Shown here one piece after another: positions 7,899 through 16,090 of a stretch of DNA of 51,414 nt. Made by a program: the position numbers and the translations under genes. Within the stretch, counting starts at the first letter, position 1. Each line of letters starts with the position of its first letter. Source of the stretch: Phycisphaerae bacterium (lineage in GTDB: Bacteria; Planctomycetota; Phycisphaerae; Sedimentisphaerales; Anaerohalosphaeraceae); NCBI GenBank assembly GCA_012729675.1, contig JAAYCR010000039.1, positions 1-51,414 on the forward strand, read 5' to 3'. The notes under the pieces were generated by a model, which saw nothing but the letters and a program-made list of their open reading frames with translations, did no database searches and was not told where the DNA came from.

Positions 7899-9542
7899 CT
7901 ATCCCGTCAACAGATCGAATTGTTCCGGGCTGAGGCTTTGTCGGAGTTTGTGGAGGGCCTGAAGCTCGATCTGGCGGACGCGCTCTTTGGTCAGGCCCAG
8001 TGTTTCGCCGAGCTGCTTGAGGGTCATCGGTTTTTGTTTGATGACGGCGGCGTCAAGCGGATAGCGATTGAGGATGATGAACCGCTCGCGGTCGTCGAGA
8101 TTGCTGTCGATGACGCCGATCAGGTCGTGTCGGGTCTGTTCGAGCGCCGCGACGCCCGGCACATCGCCCATTCGAAAATCATGCGGCACACTGTCGATAT
8201 CGCCGCTGCCGGCGCGGTCGGGGCGTCTGGACTCGGCAGGAATCTTGCGGGCAAAATCCCGGACGATGGCCCAGCCGGCATACGTGCTGAAGCGGTTGGC
8301 GCGGGTGTAGTCAAATTTTTCGACCGCCGCCATCAGTGCAAGCATCCCTTCGCTGACCAGTTCGTTCATCGCCATTTGTGCCCCTTGATGGCGTCCGGCG
8401 ATGCTGACCACCAGCGGCATATTGCTCTGGACGATATACTGTTTGACGCGGTCGGCCTCGTCGAGCAGGGTCTCGATGCGGTTGAGCAACCGGACGGCGG
8501 GCTGCTGAAGGCGAATGCCGTCGCGCAGCCGAACGGCCAGGTATTTGAGAAAATTGTATCGGCAGAACAAGTTTGATTCCTGCCGGCGGGTCAGCATCAC
8601 GGGCGCGGCCTGAGTGTCGCCGATCAGCGCGTCGGTCGCCGTTGCCAGCAGTCGGGCGTCGGCGTTGGGCGCCTCAAACTCCGGGCTGTGGATAAACTCG
8701 ATCTTGCGCGCCATCAAGTCTTTGGCCCGGTGCTGATTGATGATGCGGTGGAGTGTGCTGCGGCTTTTTTTGAATTGTTCGATCAGCTCGCGCGTGGGGA
8801 CGCCCTGCCGACTGAGTTTATAGATGTGAGCCGCCTCTTTGGCGCCGAGCCGTCCGCGCGACGCCGGGGCCGCCTGACACGGGCCGTGCTGACGCTCCAT
8901 TTCTTCCAGTACATAGCGAACCGTTTCGCGTGCCCGGCCCGTTGACTCACTGACACGGACCAAAAGCTCATTGCGCGTGCGGTGCCGGCCTGTTTGGGCC
9001 ATCTCGCAGGCCAGCTCATAGAGGCGTTTTTTTTCGGCGGTGTCCAACTTGGTAAACGCCGCCGAACGGGCCAGCAACTGGCGGTTTTGCGTCTCAAACT
9101 TTTCAACCGCCGAGGCACAGAAGCCCTTTCGCTTTTTGCCGTCGTCAAACAGGTAGATACGCCCGGCCAGCCCCCGTGCCTGCCAGCGGCGAACGGTTTT
9201 TTCAGAGACCGAAAACCGCGCGGCCAGCTCTTCGACGGAAAAGACCGGCTCCGGCTGCGAGGCGGCGGGCACATCCAGCCGTCCGCTGATTTGGGTCAGC
9301 CACAGGCGGAGATCAGACAGCAGCTTGTCGCCTTTTATCAGACAGTCTTCGTATTTGGCCGTGCTGGGACGAAACCCGGTGATGCGATAGACGATGAATT
9401 CATAAGGGTATTCCATCTCCGGGTCAATGATCAACATCAGTTTTTCGACCGCCGCCAGGTGCTTATGCCGCTGGCGCATCGGCGCAAACCGAAGCTGCTC
9501 AAAAAATTCACGCAGCGCAGGATGCTGGAGCTGTATTTTCAT
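7899..9542 (-). CDS. Sigma-70 family factor with N-terminal HTH extension
   Basis: The protein has 547 residues. The C-terminal third is a sigma-70 factor: region 2 contains MNELVSEGMLALMAAVEKFDY then RFSTYAGWAIVRDFAR (about 385-430), and region 4 contains MTLKQLGETLGLTKERVRQIELQALHKLRQ at the end. The first half holds two further DNA-binding candidates: a MerR/excisionase-like helix-turn-helix (VEELAARFSVSEKTVRRWQARGL, about 103-126) and a resolvase-like helix (GVPTRELIEQFKKSRSTLHRII, about 240-262). It is not RpoD (no 1.2 region) and not an ECF factor (too long, region 3 retained). Such multi-HTH sigma factors occur in planctomycetes; the regulon is unknown. It starts 36 nt after the pyrE stop. 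Confidence 0.85.
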   Translation of the reverse strand: MKIQLQHPALREFFEQLRFAPMRQRHKHLAAVEKLMLIIDPEMEYPYEFIVYRITGFRPSTAKYEDCLIKGDKLLSDLRLWLTQISGRLDVPAASQPEPVFSVEELAARFSVSEKTVRRWQARGLAGRIYLFDDGKKRKGFCASAVEKFETQNRQLLARSAAFTKLDTAEKKRLYELACEMAQTGRHRTRNELLVRVSESTGRARETVRYVLEEMERQHGPCQAAPASRGRLGAKEAAHIYKLSRQGVPTRELIEQFKKSRSTLHRIINQHRAKDLMARKIEFIHSPEFEAPNADARLLATATDALIGDTQAAPVMLTRRQESNLFCRYNFLKYLAVRLRDGIRLQQPAVRLLNRIETLLDEADRVKQYIVQSNMPLVVSIAGRHQGAQMAMNELVSEGMLALMAAVEKFDYTRANRFSTYAGWAIVRDFARKIPAESRRPDRAGSGDIDSVPHDFRMGDVPGVAALEQTRHDLIGVIDSNLDDRERFIILNRYPLDAAVIKQKPMTLKQLGETLGLTKERVRQIELQALHKLRQSLSPEQFDLLTG

Positions 9543-9578
9543 TGTCCCTGTCGGTGCAAGACCGCGTGTTTATTCGGG

Positions 9579-10106
9579 TCAGGAATCGACGATGCCAAGG
9601 TCTTCTTTGGTCATCAGGCTGTCGAAGGTGAAGCCGGCCTGTTCGATGTTCTCGCGGGCGCCTTGTTTGCGGTCGATGACGGCGACGATTTTTCTGACGG
9701 TCGCGCCGGCGGCCGTGATGATCTTGGCCGCTTCGAGCACCTGCCCGCCGGTGGTGGCGATATCCTCCACCAGCATGACCACGTCGCCGGCGGCAAGTTT
9801 GCCCTCGACCATTTTGCTGGTGCCGTAATCTTTCTTGCTGTTGCGGATGATGATCCAGGGTTTGTCGGCCTGCATCGCAGTGGCCGCAGCCAGCGCCACG
9901 CCGCCCAACTCGGCCCCGGCGATGAGCGTCACATCCGGCGCGAGGTGTTCGCTGAAGGCCTGCCCCAATGCCCGCAGCACGTCCGGCTGCGTCTCGAACA
10001 GATACTTATCCATATAATATTTGCTGCGTTTGCCGCTGCGCAGCACAAAATCGCCTTCCAAATACGATGTTTCCTTGACGCGTTTGACTAATGTCTGTTT
10101 ATCCAT
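9579..10106 (-). CDS. pyrE: Orotate phosphoribosyltransferase
   Basis: The enzyme converts orotate plus PRPP to OMP in pyrimidine synthesis. At 175 residues it is a short-type PyrE. The PRPP motif is VMLVEDIATTGGQVLEA (about 105-121). The flexible loop carries RNSKKDYGTSKMVEG, and LIAGAELGGVALAAA provides the nucleotide-contact strand. A GGAGAG box sits 3-4 nt before the ATG. The gene follows the IMPase-family gene by 12 nt and precedes the sigma factor, suggesting one transcript for the three. Confidence 0.94.
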   Translation of the reverse strand: MDKQTLVKRVKETSYLEGDFVLRSGKRSKYYMDKYLFETQPDVLRALGQAFSEHLAPDVTLIAGAELGGVALAAATAMQADKPWIIIRNSKKDYGTSKMVEGKLAAGDVVMLVEDIATTGGQVLEAAKIITAAGATVRKIVAVIDRKQGARENIEQAGFTFDSLMTKEDLGIVDS

Positions 10107-10118
10107 TTTCTCTCCGTG

Positions 10119-10943
10119 TTATTGTTTGAATAGGTTGAGCAATTCAGCATGGTTGCGGGGGGTGGCAGCCAGAAGGGGGCAGGGGCTGCCGTCGTAGTTG
10201 TCCGGATCGATGGGACCCAAGGGCGTTCCGTCGAGGGTGGTGATTTTTCCCCCGGCCTGCTCGATCAGAAGCGTTCCGGCGGCGATATCCCAGAGTTTTC
10301 CGGAGACCGAGATGGTCCCGATCAGGGCGCCGCGGGCGACATAGGCCAGGTGCAGCGCGGTCGAGCCGAGGCAGCGGGTGCGGCATTGGGCCGCGATGGC
10401 CCGGACGCCTTGGTCGGCCAGCGGATGGGCGATGCCTTCAATGGCAAAGAGGGCGAATTTGTTGAGTTTATCGTCGTTGACGGTGATGCGGACGGTGTTA
10501 AGCTGGGCATCGCCGTCTTGCACGGCGGTGAACATCGAGTCGTTGGCCGGGTCAAAGATGACGGCGACAATCGGTCGGCCTTCAAAAAAGGCGGCGATAC
10601 TGACCGAAAAACACGGCAATCTGTTCGCGTAGTTGTTCGTGCCGTCGATGGGGTCGATGATCCACCAGATCGCCTCCTCGCCGCGGGGGAGCCATTTGAG
10701 GGGCTTACCGTCGGTGCCTTCCTCGGCCAGAAAGCCGTGGTCGGGGAAGTTTTCGCGGATGCGGTCGATGATGAGCTTTTGGCAGATGGGGTCGGCCTGA
10801 GTGACCATCTCGCCCCCCGTGGTGCCGTTTTTGATCGAGCGGGCGACATAGCGCAGTTCTTCCATCGCCCGTTGCCCGGCCAGTCGCGCCGCCACGACAG
10901 CGGTTTCCAGCATCTGGCTCAACTCAGTATGTGACAACTTCAT
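10119..10943 (-). CDS. Inositol-monophosphatase-family phosphatase
   Basis: The protein has 274 residues from ATG at 10943 (AAGGAA box 5 nt upstream). The metal-binding motifs are all present: LAEEGTDG, then IDPIDGTNNYA, then WDIAAGTLLIEQAGG. This is a Mg2+-dependent, Li+-sensitive phosphomonoesterase fold. Likely substrates are inositol-1-phosphate, 3'-phosphoadenosine-5'-phosphate (CysQ) or histidinol phosphate; the sequence alone does not decide. It is the first gene of a probable operon with pyrE, and is divergent from the DUF2752 operon. Confidence 0.9.
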   Translation of the reverse strand: MKLSHTELSQMLETAVVAARLAGQRAMEELRYVARSIKNGTTGGEMVTQADPICQKLIIDRIRENFPDHGFLAEEGTDGKPLKWLPRGEEAIWWIIDPIDGTNNYANRLPCFSVSIAAFFEGRPIVAVIFDPANDSMFTAVQDGDAQLNTVRITVNDDKLNKFALFAIEGIAHPLADQGVRAIAAQCRTRCLGSTALHLAYVARGALIGTISVSGKLWDIAAGTLLIEQAGGKITTLDGTPLGPIDPDNYDGSPCPLLAATPRNHAELLNLFKQ

Positions 10944-10960
10944 TGAAGTTCCTTTCAATC

Positions 10961-10989
10961 TTGACTTTCGTGTTGGCGGGGCCTATTTT
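10961..10989 (+). promoter_or_regulatory. Sigma-70 promoter of the DUF2752-lipoprotein-serA operon
   Basis: A -35 TTGACT (10961-10966), a 17-bp spacer and a -10 TATTTT (10984-10989). The ATG of the first gene is only 9 nt after the -10, so transcription would begin within a few bases of the start codon. Only a weak AGG precedes it, which suggests a leaderless or near-leaderless mRNA. Confidence 0.6.
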
Positions 10990-10998
10990 ATCAGGCTT

Positions 10999-11466
10999 AT
11001 GTCGAATGAACAATATTCAAATTCCGCAATTTCACGGCCGAAATGTTCGCCGAAGGGGCGCCTGATCGCGGCGGGGGTATTCTTGGCGGTGTGTGGTGCA
11101 TGGGCGGTGCTGTGGTTGTCGGCCAATGAACACCTTAATCTTAGGTTCTGGCTGGGAATTTGCGGCTTTAAGCAGCGGTACGGGCTGCCGTGTCCGGGGT
11201 GTGGGTGGACGCACGCAGGGCAACTGTTTGCAACGGGGCATCCGGTGCAGGCGTTCTTCACGCAGCCGGCGGCGGCTTTTTTTTGTGCGGCAGGGGTCGC
11301 GGCGGCAATTTATGCTTTACTTATGGCCGTGTTTGGGATAGATTTCGGCTTTCCGCGGCGGCTGCTTACGGCGGTCGGGGTCAAGTGGCTTGTCATCGGC
11401 GCGATCCTCGTCCTGCTGGCCGGCTGGGCCGTTGTGCTGGTGAGGACTATAAGTTCCGGACAGTAA
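10999..11466 (+). CDS. DUF2752 membrane protein
   Basis: The protein has 155 residues. The DUF2752 signature GLPCPGCGWTHA (about 56-67), with paired cysteines, lies on an outer-face loop between membrane segments. Hydrophobic segments are at about 22-40, 83-105 and 125-147. The family is common in planctomycetes and Bacteroidetes; its function is unknown. The CPGC pair could bind metal or be redox-active, but this is inference. It is the first gene of an apparent operon: 14 nt to the lipoprotein, then 9 nt to serA. Confidence 0.85.
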   Translation: MSNEQYSNSAISRPKCSPKGRLIAAGVFLAVCGAWAVLWLSANEHLNLRFWLGICGFKQRYGLPCPGCGWTHAGQLFATGHPVQAFFTQPAAAFFCAAGVAAAIYALLMAVFGIDFGFPRRLLTAVGVKWLVIGAILVLLAGWAVVLVRTISSGQ

Positions 11467-11480
11467 ATCCAAGGATTTAA

Positions 11481-12146
11481 ATGCATTTTGTCAAAGACAA
11501 TTTTAAATGGACGAAGGCATTGCTTGCTGCGGCCCTGTGTCTATGGGTCGCCGGGTGCCCGAGCGATAACATTTACAGCAAAATCCAGCCGACCTACAAT
11601 CTGACCGCTCATCAGGACAGAAAGATTTATATTTGGGTTGAGGCACCGCGTTCGGCGGCGGCGGATCCGGATGCGGCCGAGGCGCTGGGCAGGGCAATCC
11701 GCAACTATCTGCTTACGCGGGTTAAGGTTAATCCGCAAAATATCATTTGGGAACAAGCGGAGCCGAACGCCTCGCGTCACGTGATACAGTCCCCTCAAGC
11801 GGTTGCGTTGCAGACCGGAGCGGAACTGGTGTTGTTTGTACGCATTGAAGATTATGAACTGCTTCCGATGCACATTCGCAATTATCATTCCGGCCGAATG
11901 CTGACGCGCACGGTCCTTTTGGATGCCGTCACAGGCCAGACCCTCTGGCCGGAGGTACAGCAGGGGAAAATGCATGATATTGTAATTGAACTTGGCCAGG
12001 GCGATCGCGCGGAGACTTTATCGCGTCTGACCGACGGCTCGGCGCATTGTATTTTACGAAATTTGTATCCCGTTGCCAAGATGCATTATCGGCATTCGGA
12101 TGAACGGGTCTCATCGCAAGAGATATTTGAACTGGAAACTTTTTAG
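11481..12146 (+). CDS. Putative lipoprotein, unknown function
   Basis: The protein has 221 residues. The signal sequence KALLAAALCLWVAGC ends in a lipobox (VAGC, Cys26), predicting a lipid-anchored envelope protein. The mature part has alternating beta and alpha segments: KIYIWVEAP, then AEALGRAIRNYLLTRVKV, then GAELVLFVRIEDYEL and RTVLLDAVTGQTLWPE. This resembles envelope lipoproteins that compute a per-component value from a name, but I do not recognise the family. It sits between the DUF2752 gene and serA with short spacers, so it is cotranscribed. Confidence 0.75.
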   Translation: MHFVKDNFKWTKALLAAALCLWVAGCPSDNIYSKIQPTYNLTAHQDRKIYIWVEAPRSAAADPDAAEALGRAIRNYLLTRVKVNPQNIIWEQAEPNASRHVIQSPQAVALQTGAELVLFVRIEDYELLPMHIRNYHSGRMLTRTVLLDAVTGQTLWPEVQQGKMHDIVIELGQGDRAETLSRLTDGSAHCILRNLYPVAKMHYRHSDERVSSQEIFELETF

Positions 12147-12155
12147 GAGGCTTAC

Positions 12156-13745
12156 ATGTACAAGATTTTGATCAGCGACAAGCTGGCCCAGGAAGGGATT
12201 GATCTGCTTAAGGCGATGCCTGATTTTGAGCCGGTGGTACGGACGGGATTGAGCGAAGACGAACTGGCGAACATCATCGGCGAGTATGACGGCCTGATTA
12301 TCCGCAGCGCCACGCAGGTAACGGCCAAGGTGCTTGAGAAGTCCGGCAAGCTGAAAGGCGTAGCGCGTGCGGGCGTAGGAGTTGACAATATCGATATTCC
12401 GGCGGCGACGCGCAAAGGCGTGATGGTGATGAACACGCCCGGCGGCAATACGATGAGCGCTGCCGAGCATACGATGGCGCTGATGCTGGCGATGAGCCGC
12501 AATGTGGTGCCGGCGTGCAACAGCCTCAAGGCCGGCACATGGGATCGCAAGAGCTATACCGGCAACCAACTGAACAACAAGACACTTGGCGTGATCGGAT
12601 TGGGGCGCATCGGGATGGCGGTGGTGCGGATGGCCCTGGGCTTTAATATGAACGTCATCGGGTACGATCCGTTTGCGGCGCCGAAGCAAGCCGAAGAACT
12701 GGGCATCGAGGTGACCGACAAACTCGAGCGTATTTACCAAGAGGCGGACTTTATTTCGCTGCATCTGCCGCGCAATGAGCAGACGATCAATATGATCGGG
12801 GCCAAAGAACTGAAGATGATGAAGCCGACGTGCCGGATTGTCAACTGTGCCCGCGGCGGGATCATCAATGAAGACGACCTGTACAACGCGCTGTCGGCCG
12901 GGACGATTGCCGCTGCGGCGCTGGACGTGTTTGCCAAAGAGCCGCCGGACAACACACGGTTTACCGAGTGTCCCAACTGCCTGGTAACGCCGCATTTGGG
13001 GGCCAGCACCGAAGAGGCCCAGATCGAGGTGGCGGTCGAGGCGGCGCAGATTCTGGCCGACGCGATCAAGGGCGGGCCGATTCGCAATGCTCTCAACGCC
13101 CCGGCGATGGGCGCCGGAACGCCGCCGATCGTCTGTCGCTATGCCGAGCTGGCGCAGCGCATCGGGTCGATGATGACCACGCTGGCGCCGGGCCACATCA
13201 AGAGCGTCAAGGTAGAATATCGCGGGGCCATTGCTGAAAAGCAAGTGGACGCCGTAACGACGGCGTTTACCATCGGCCTCTTGCAGCCGCATTTTGATTC
13301 GGTGGTCAATATCGTCAATGTGGGCTTGCTGGCCAAAGATCGCGGCATCAGCGTCGATGTAACCAAGAACGCAGAGATCAAAGACCTCGAATCCAGCTAT
13401 ACCGCAAAGGTGCAGACCGACAAGGTGACACGCACGATTTGCGGCACGGTGTATGGCGGCTGTCTCTTGCGGATCATCGAGATCGACGGCTTTGACATTG
13501 AAGTGACGCCGGAAGGCACGATGATGGTCATCTTCAACGACGACAAACCCGGCGTGATCGGGGCGGTCGGCACAACGCTGGGCAATCACGGCATCAATAT
13601 CAATACGATGGGTGTCGGCCACAATCTGAAAGAACAGAAGGCCATCCTGGCAGTCAGCCTCGATAAGACGCCGGATGAAAAGGCCGCGACGGAGTTGTCG
13701 GGGCTGGAATTTGTCAACGAAATGTACGTGTGCAAACTGCTTTAA
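12156..13745 (+). CDS. serA: D-3-phosphoglycerate dehydrogenase, long ACT-domain type
   Basis: The enzyme oxidises 3-phosphoglycerate to 3-phosphohydroxypyruvate, the first step of serine synthesis. It has 529 residues, the length of the form with an extra ASB domain plus ACT. The NAD-binding motif is LGVIGLGRIGMAV (about 145-157). The catalytic Arg is in NCARGGIINE, the Glu in FAKEPPDN and the His in VTPHLGAST. The C-terminal ACT domain begins MMVIFNDDKPGVIGAVGTTLG (about 450), suggesting serine feedback control. A strong AGGAGG box lies 6 nt before the ATG. The last gene of its operon, it is followed at once by a gene-free inverted repeat. Confidence 0.96.
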   Translation: MYKILISDKLAQEGIDLLKAMPDFEPVVRTGLSEDELANIIGEYDGLIIRSATQVTAKVLEKSGKLKGVARAGVGVDNIDIPAATRKGVMVMNTPGGNTMSAAEHTMALMLAMSRNVVPACNSLKAGTWDRKSYTGNQLNNKTLGVIGLGRIGMAVVRMALGFNMNVIGYDPFAAPKQAEELGIEVTDKLERIYQEADFISLHLPRNEQTINMIGAKELKMMKPTCRIVNCARGGIINEDDLYNALSAGTIAAAALDVFAKEPPDNTRFTECPNCLVTPHLGASTEEAQIEVAVEAAQILADAIKGGPIRNALNAPAMGAGTPPIVCRYAELAQRIGSMMTTLAPGHIKSVKVEYRGAIAEKQVDAVTTAFTIGLLQPHFDSVVNIVNVGLLAKDRGISVDVTKNAEIKDLESSYTAKVQTDKVTRTICGTVYGGCLLRIIEIDGFDIEVTPEGTMMVIFNDDKPGVIGAVGTTLGNHGININTMGVGHNLKEQKAILAVSLDKTPDEKAATELSGLEFVNEMYVCKLL

Positions 13746-13749
13746 GCGC

Positions 13750-13828
13750 CAGAAGACAGAAGACAGAGGGCAGAGGGCAGAGGGCAGAGAGGTCGATCTG
13801 ATCTCTGACTTCTGTCCTCTGTTCTCTT
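13750..13828. repeat. Gene-free inverted repeat of AGAAGACAGAGG-type units
   Basis: The left arm (13750-13790) is a degenerate tandem of CAGAAGA/CAGAGGG units. The right arm (13801-13828) is an inverted version (TCTGACTTCTGTCCTCTG). The loop is about 10 nt. Folded RNA would give a long imperfect hairpin between serA and top6B. It has the same architecture as the two S23 cassettes but without a gene. Confidence 0.7.
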
Positions 13829-13855
13829 ATACAAATGCATCAGGAGTTCAATGGA

Positions 13856-15583
13856 ATGTCAAAACGGAAGACGAAGGATTCGACCGAGCCGAATTTGTTT
13901 GAGTCGCCGGCGGAGTTTGAGGCGGCGGTTGCGGTGATGGATCCGCCGGCGGAGAGCGAGACGACCGCCGCGGCGAACACTGGAAAAAAACGCTCTCGCC
14001 GCACGCATCAGGCCGCGACCGCCGAGAGTATGGCCACCAAACAGCGGGATATCAGCATCAGCGAGTTTTTTGCCAAAAACCGCCATTTGCTGGGGTTTGA
14101 CAATCCGCGAAAGGCCTTGTTGACGGCGATCAAAGAGGCTGTGGACAACGCGCTGGACGCCTGCGAAGACGCCCATATTCGGCCGACGATTACGGTGTCT
14201 ATTTCAGCGTTTGACGGTAGCGACAATAAGTTTCGCGTAACCGTCAAAGACAACGGGCCTGGCATTGTGGCCAAACAAGTGCCGAATATTTTTGCCCGCC
14301 TGCTGTACGGCAGCAAGTTTCATATGCTCAAGATGAGCCGCGGCCAGCAGGGCATCGGCATCAGCGCTGCGGGGATGTACGGCCTCTTGACCACGGGCGA
14401 GCCGGTACAGATTATCACACGCACGAATCCCAAAAAATCGGCGATGCATTATCATGTCCAGATCGACACCACGAACAACCGGCCCGACGTGATGCTCGAC
14501 GAAGAGTGCGAATTTGACCTGCCGACCGGAACGAGCGTCACGATTACACTGGAAGGCCGCTACCAGAAGGGCAAGCAAAGTGTCGATGAATATCTGACGC
14601 AGACGGCGATGGCCAATCCGCACGCGACGATCACCTATTCGACGCCCGACGGAAGCGTAACCGAGTATCCGCGTCAGACGCAGGAACTGCCGTTTATTCC
14701 GTTGGAGATCAAACCGCATCCTTACGGCGTAGAGCTGGGGGTGCTGTTTAAGATGGCTCGACAGAGCGACTCGAAAAAGCTGCGGGAGTTTCTGCATCTG
14801 GAGTTTTCGCGGGTCAGCGCCCGTGTGGCTGAGGCCATCTGTAAAAAGGCCAAGCTGTCGGTCAATCTGCGACCCAATGCCATCACGCTCAAAGAGGTCG
14901 AGACACTGCGCGCGGCGATCAACAGCACCAAGCTGCTGGCGCCTCCGACCGACTGCATCGCGCCCATCGGCGAAGAGAAACTGATCGACGGACTCAAACG
15001 CGTGGTGGAAGCGGATTTTTATGAAAGCTGCACGCGCAAGCCGGCCGTCTATCGCGGCAACCCGTTTATCATCGAGGCGGCGCTGGCGTGGGGCTGCAAA
15101 AACACCGACGGCAACGGCGACGACAAAGAACCGCTGATGCGGCTGGTGCGGTTTGCCAACCGTGTGCCTCTGCTGTATCAGCAGTCGGCGTGCGCGACGT
15201 ACAAGGCGGTGCTGGAAACCAATTGGCGCAACTACGGCCTCAGCCAAAGCAAAGGCGCCCTGCCCGCCGGGCCGCTGCTCTTGATGGTGCATATCGCCTC
15301 GGTCTGGGTGCCGTTTACGTCCGAGAGCAAAGAGGCCGTCGCCCATTATCCGGAGATTATCAAGGAGCTTAAGCTGGCGATACAGGAATGCGGGCGCAAG
15401 CTGGGTATCCACGTCCGCCGCCAGAAACGCATCAAGGAAGAAATGGTCAAACGCGGCTACATCGAAACGTATCTGCCGCATATCGGCCAGGCGCTGCGGG
15501 ATATCTTATCGCTCAAAGATAACCAGGTTGAGGATGTGGTCGCCAAGCTCAAGTACACGCTTGAGCATTCGCGAAAGATATGA
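13856..15583 (+). CDS. top6B: DNA topoisomerase VI subunit B
   Basis: The ATPase subunit of type IIB topoisomerase, 575 residues from the ATG at 13856 (AGGAG 9 nt upstream). The Bergerat/GHKL fold motifs are AIKEAVDNALDACED (N-box), VKDNGPGI (G1) and SRGQQGIGISAAGMYG (G2/ATP lid). A transducer region follows, with ITLKEVETLRAAINSTK and a conserved Lys-rich C-terminus. A basic 45-residue N-terminal extension (KKRSRRTHQ) is unusual. Top6A, the Spo11-like cleavage subunit required for activity, is usually next to top6B but is not in this window; the S23 cassette follows instead. The family is archaeal, with scattered bacterial occurrences that include planctomycetes. Confidence 0.94.
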   Translation: MSKRKTKDSTEPNLFESPAEFEAAVAVMDPPAESETTAAANTGKKRSRRTHQAATAESMATKQRDISISEFFAKNRHLLGFDNPRKALLTAIKEAVDNALDACEDAHIRPTITVSISAFDGSDNKFRVTVKDNGPGIVAKQVPNIFARLLYGSKFHMLKMSRGQQGIGISAAGMYGLLTTGEPVQIITRTNPKKSAMHYHVQIDTTNNRPDVMLDEECEFDLPTGTSVTITLEGRYQKGKQSVDEYLTQTAMANPHATITYSTPDGSVTEYPRQTQELPFIPLEIKPHPYGVELGVLFKMARQSDSKKLREFLHLEFSRVSARVAEAICKKAKLSVNLRPNAITLKEVETLRAAINSTKLLAPPTDCIAPIGEEKLIDGLKRVVEADFYESCTRKPAVYRGNPFIIEAALAWGCKNTDGNGDDKEPLMRLVRFANRVPLLYQQSACATYKAVLETNWRNYGLSQSKGALPAGPLLLMVHIASVWVPFTSESKEAVAHYPEIIKELKLAIQECGRKLGIHVRRQKRIKEEMVKRGYIETYLPHIGQALRDILSLKDNQVEDVVAKLKYTLEHSRKI

Positions 15584-16056
15584 GGATAGAAAATAGATGA
15601 TAGAGGTTAGAAGATAGAGGTTGGATGATGGGCGGTCCTATTAAAAGTGTCAATGACTTGAAGGTGTATCGGCTTGCGTATCAGTTGGCAATGGAAGTGT
15701 TTGAAATATCCAAACGGTTTCCCAGAGAAGAGACCTATTCGTTGACCGATCAAATACGAAGATCGTCCCGTTCGGCTGCAATTAACATACGAGAAGGATA
15801 TGCAAAGCGAAGATATCTACAGGTTTTTGTACGGCATTTGAACGATGCCTTGGGTTCGGGAGAAGAGACGCGAGGATGGTTGAATTTTTCAATGGATTGT
15901 AACTATATCAGCACAGAGGAATTTCAGCGGCTGGACAGCCGTTATCAAGAAGCCAATGCGATGTTGTTTAGTTTGATGGAAAATTGGGAAAACAGAAATC
16001 AGACGGTTGAAGCCGGAAAGTAGTATCTAACTTCTATCTTCTAACCTCTATCCTCT
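15584..16056. mobile_element. S23/IVP cassette 2 with inverted repeat arms
   Basis: The arms are built of GATAGAGGTTAGAA units. A 24-nt segment at 15599-15622 recurs inverted at 16029-16052 with one mismatch. The left arm starts directly after the top6B stop, and a GAGG inside it serves as the ribosome site for the S23 gene. The right arm ends about 35 nt before the phosphohexomutase start. Mobility is inferred. Confidence 0.6.
15625..16023 (+). CDS. Four-helix-bundle protein of the S23 family
   Basis: The protein has 132 residues. It carries the family pattern VNDLKVYRLAYQLAMEVFEISKRFPREE, then YSLTDQIRRSSRSAAINIREGYA, and a third and fourth helix with the GSGEETRGWL segment typical of this clade. 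The subfamily differs from the S23 protein at 3.7 kb, so the two are not recent duplicates. The ribosome site lies in the repeat arm (GAGG, 4 nt before ATG). Function is unknown; members associate with 23S rRNA intervening sequences and resemble retroelement Avd proteins. Confidence 0.9.
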   Translation: MMGGPIKSVNDLKVYRLAYQLAMEVFEISKRFPREETYSLTDQIRRSSRSAAINIREGYAKRRYLQVFVRHLNDALGSGEETRGWLNFSMDCNYISTEEFQRLDSRYQEANAMLFSLMENWENRNQTVEAGK

Positions 16057-16090
16057 TTTTCCAATCACAGTGAACTTAAGAAAGGTTTTG

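Noticed and set aside
12111-13622. 503-codon minus-strand frame across serA
   Set aside because: Composition is rich in Arg/His, as expected from an antisense frame of a GC-rich gene; serA on the other strand is unambiguous.
13750-13828. Possible CRISPR-like array
   Set aside because: Units are degenerate, 7-12 bp, with no spacers of regular length; they form inverted arms instead. No cas gene is present in the window.
14204-15481. 425-codon minus-strand frame across top6B
   Set aside because: Antisense shadow of the topoisomerase gene.
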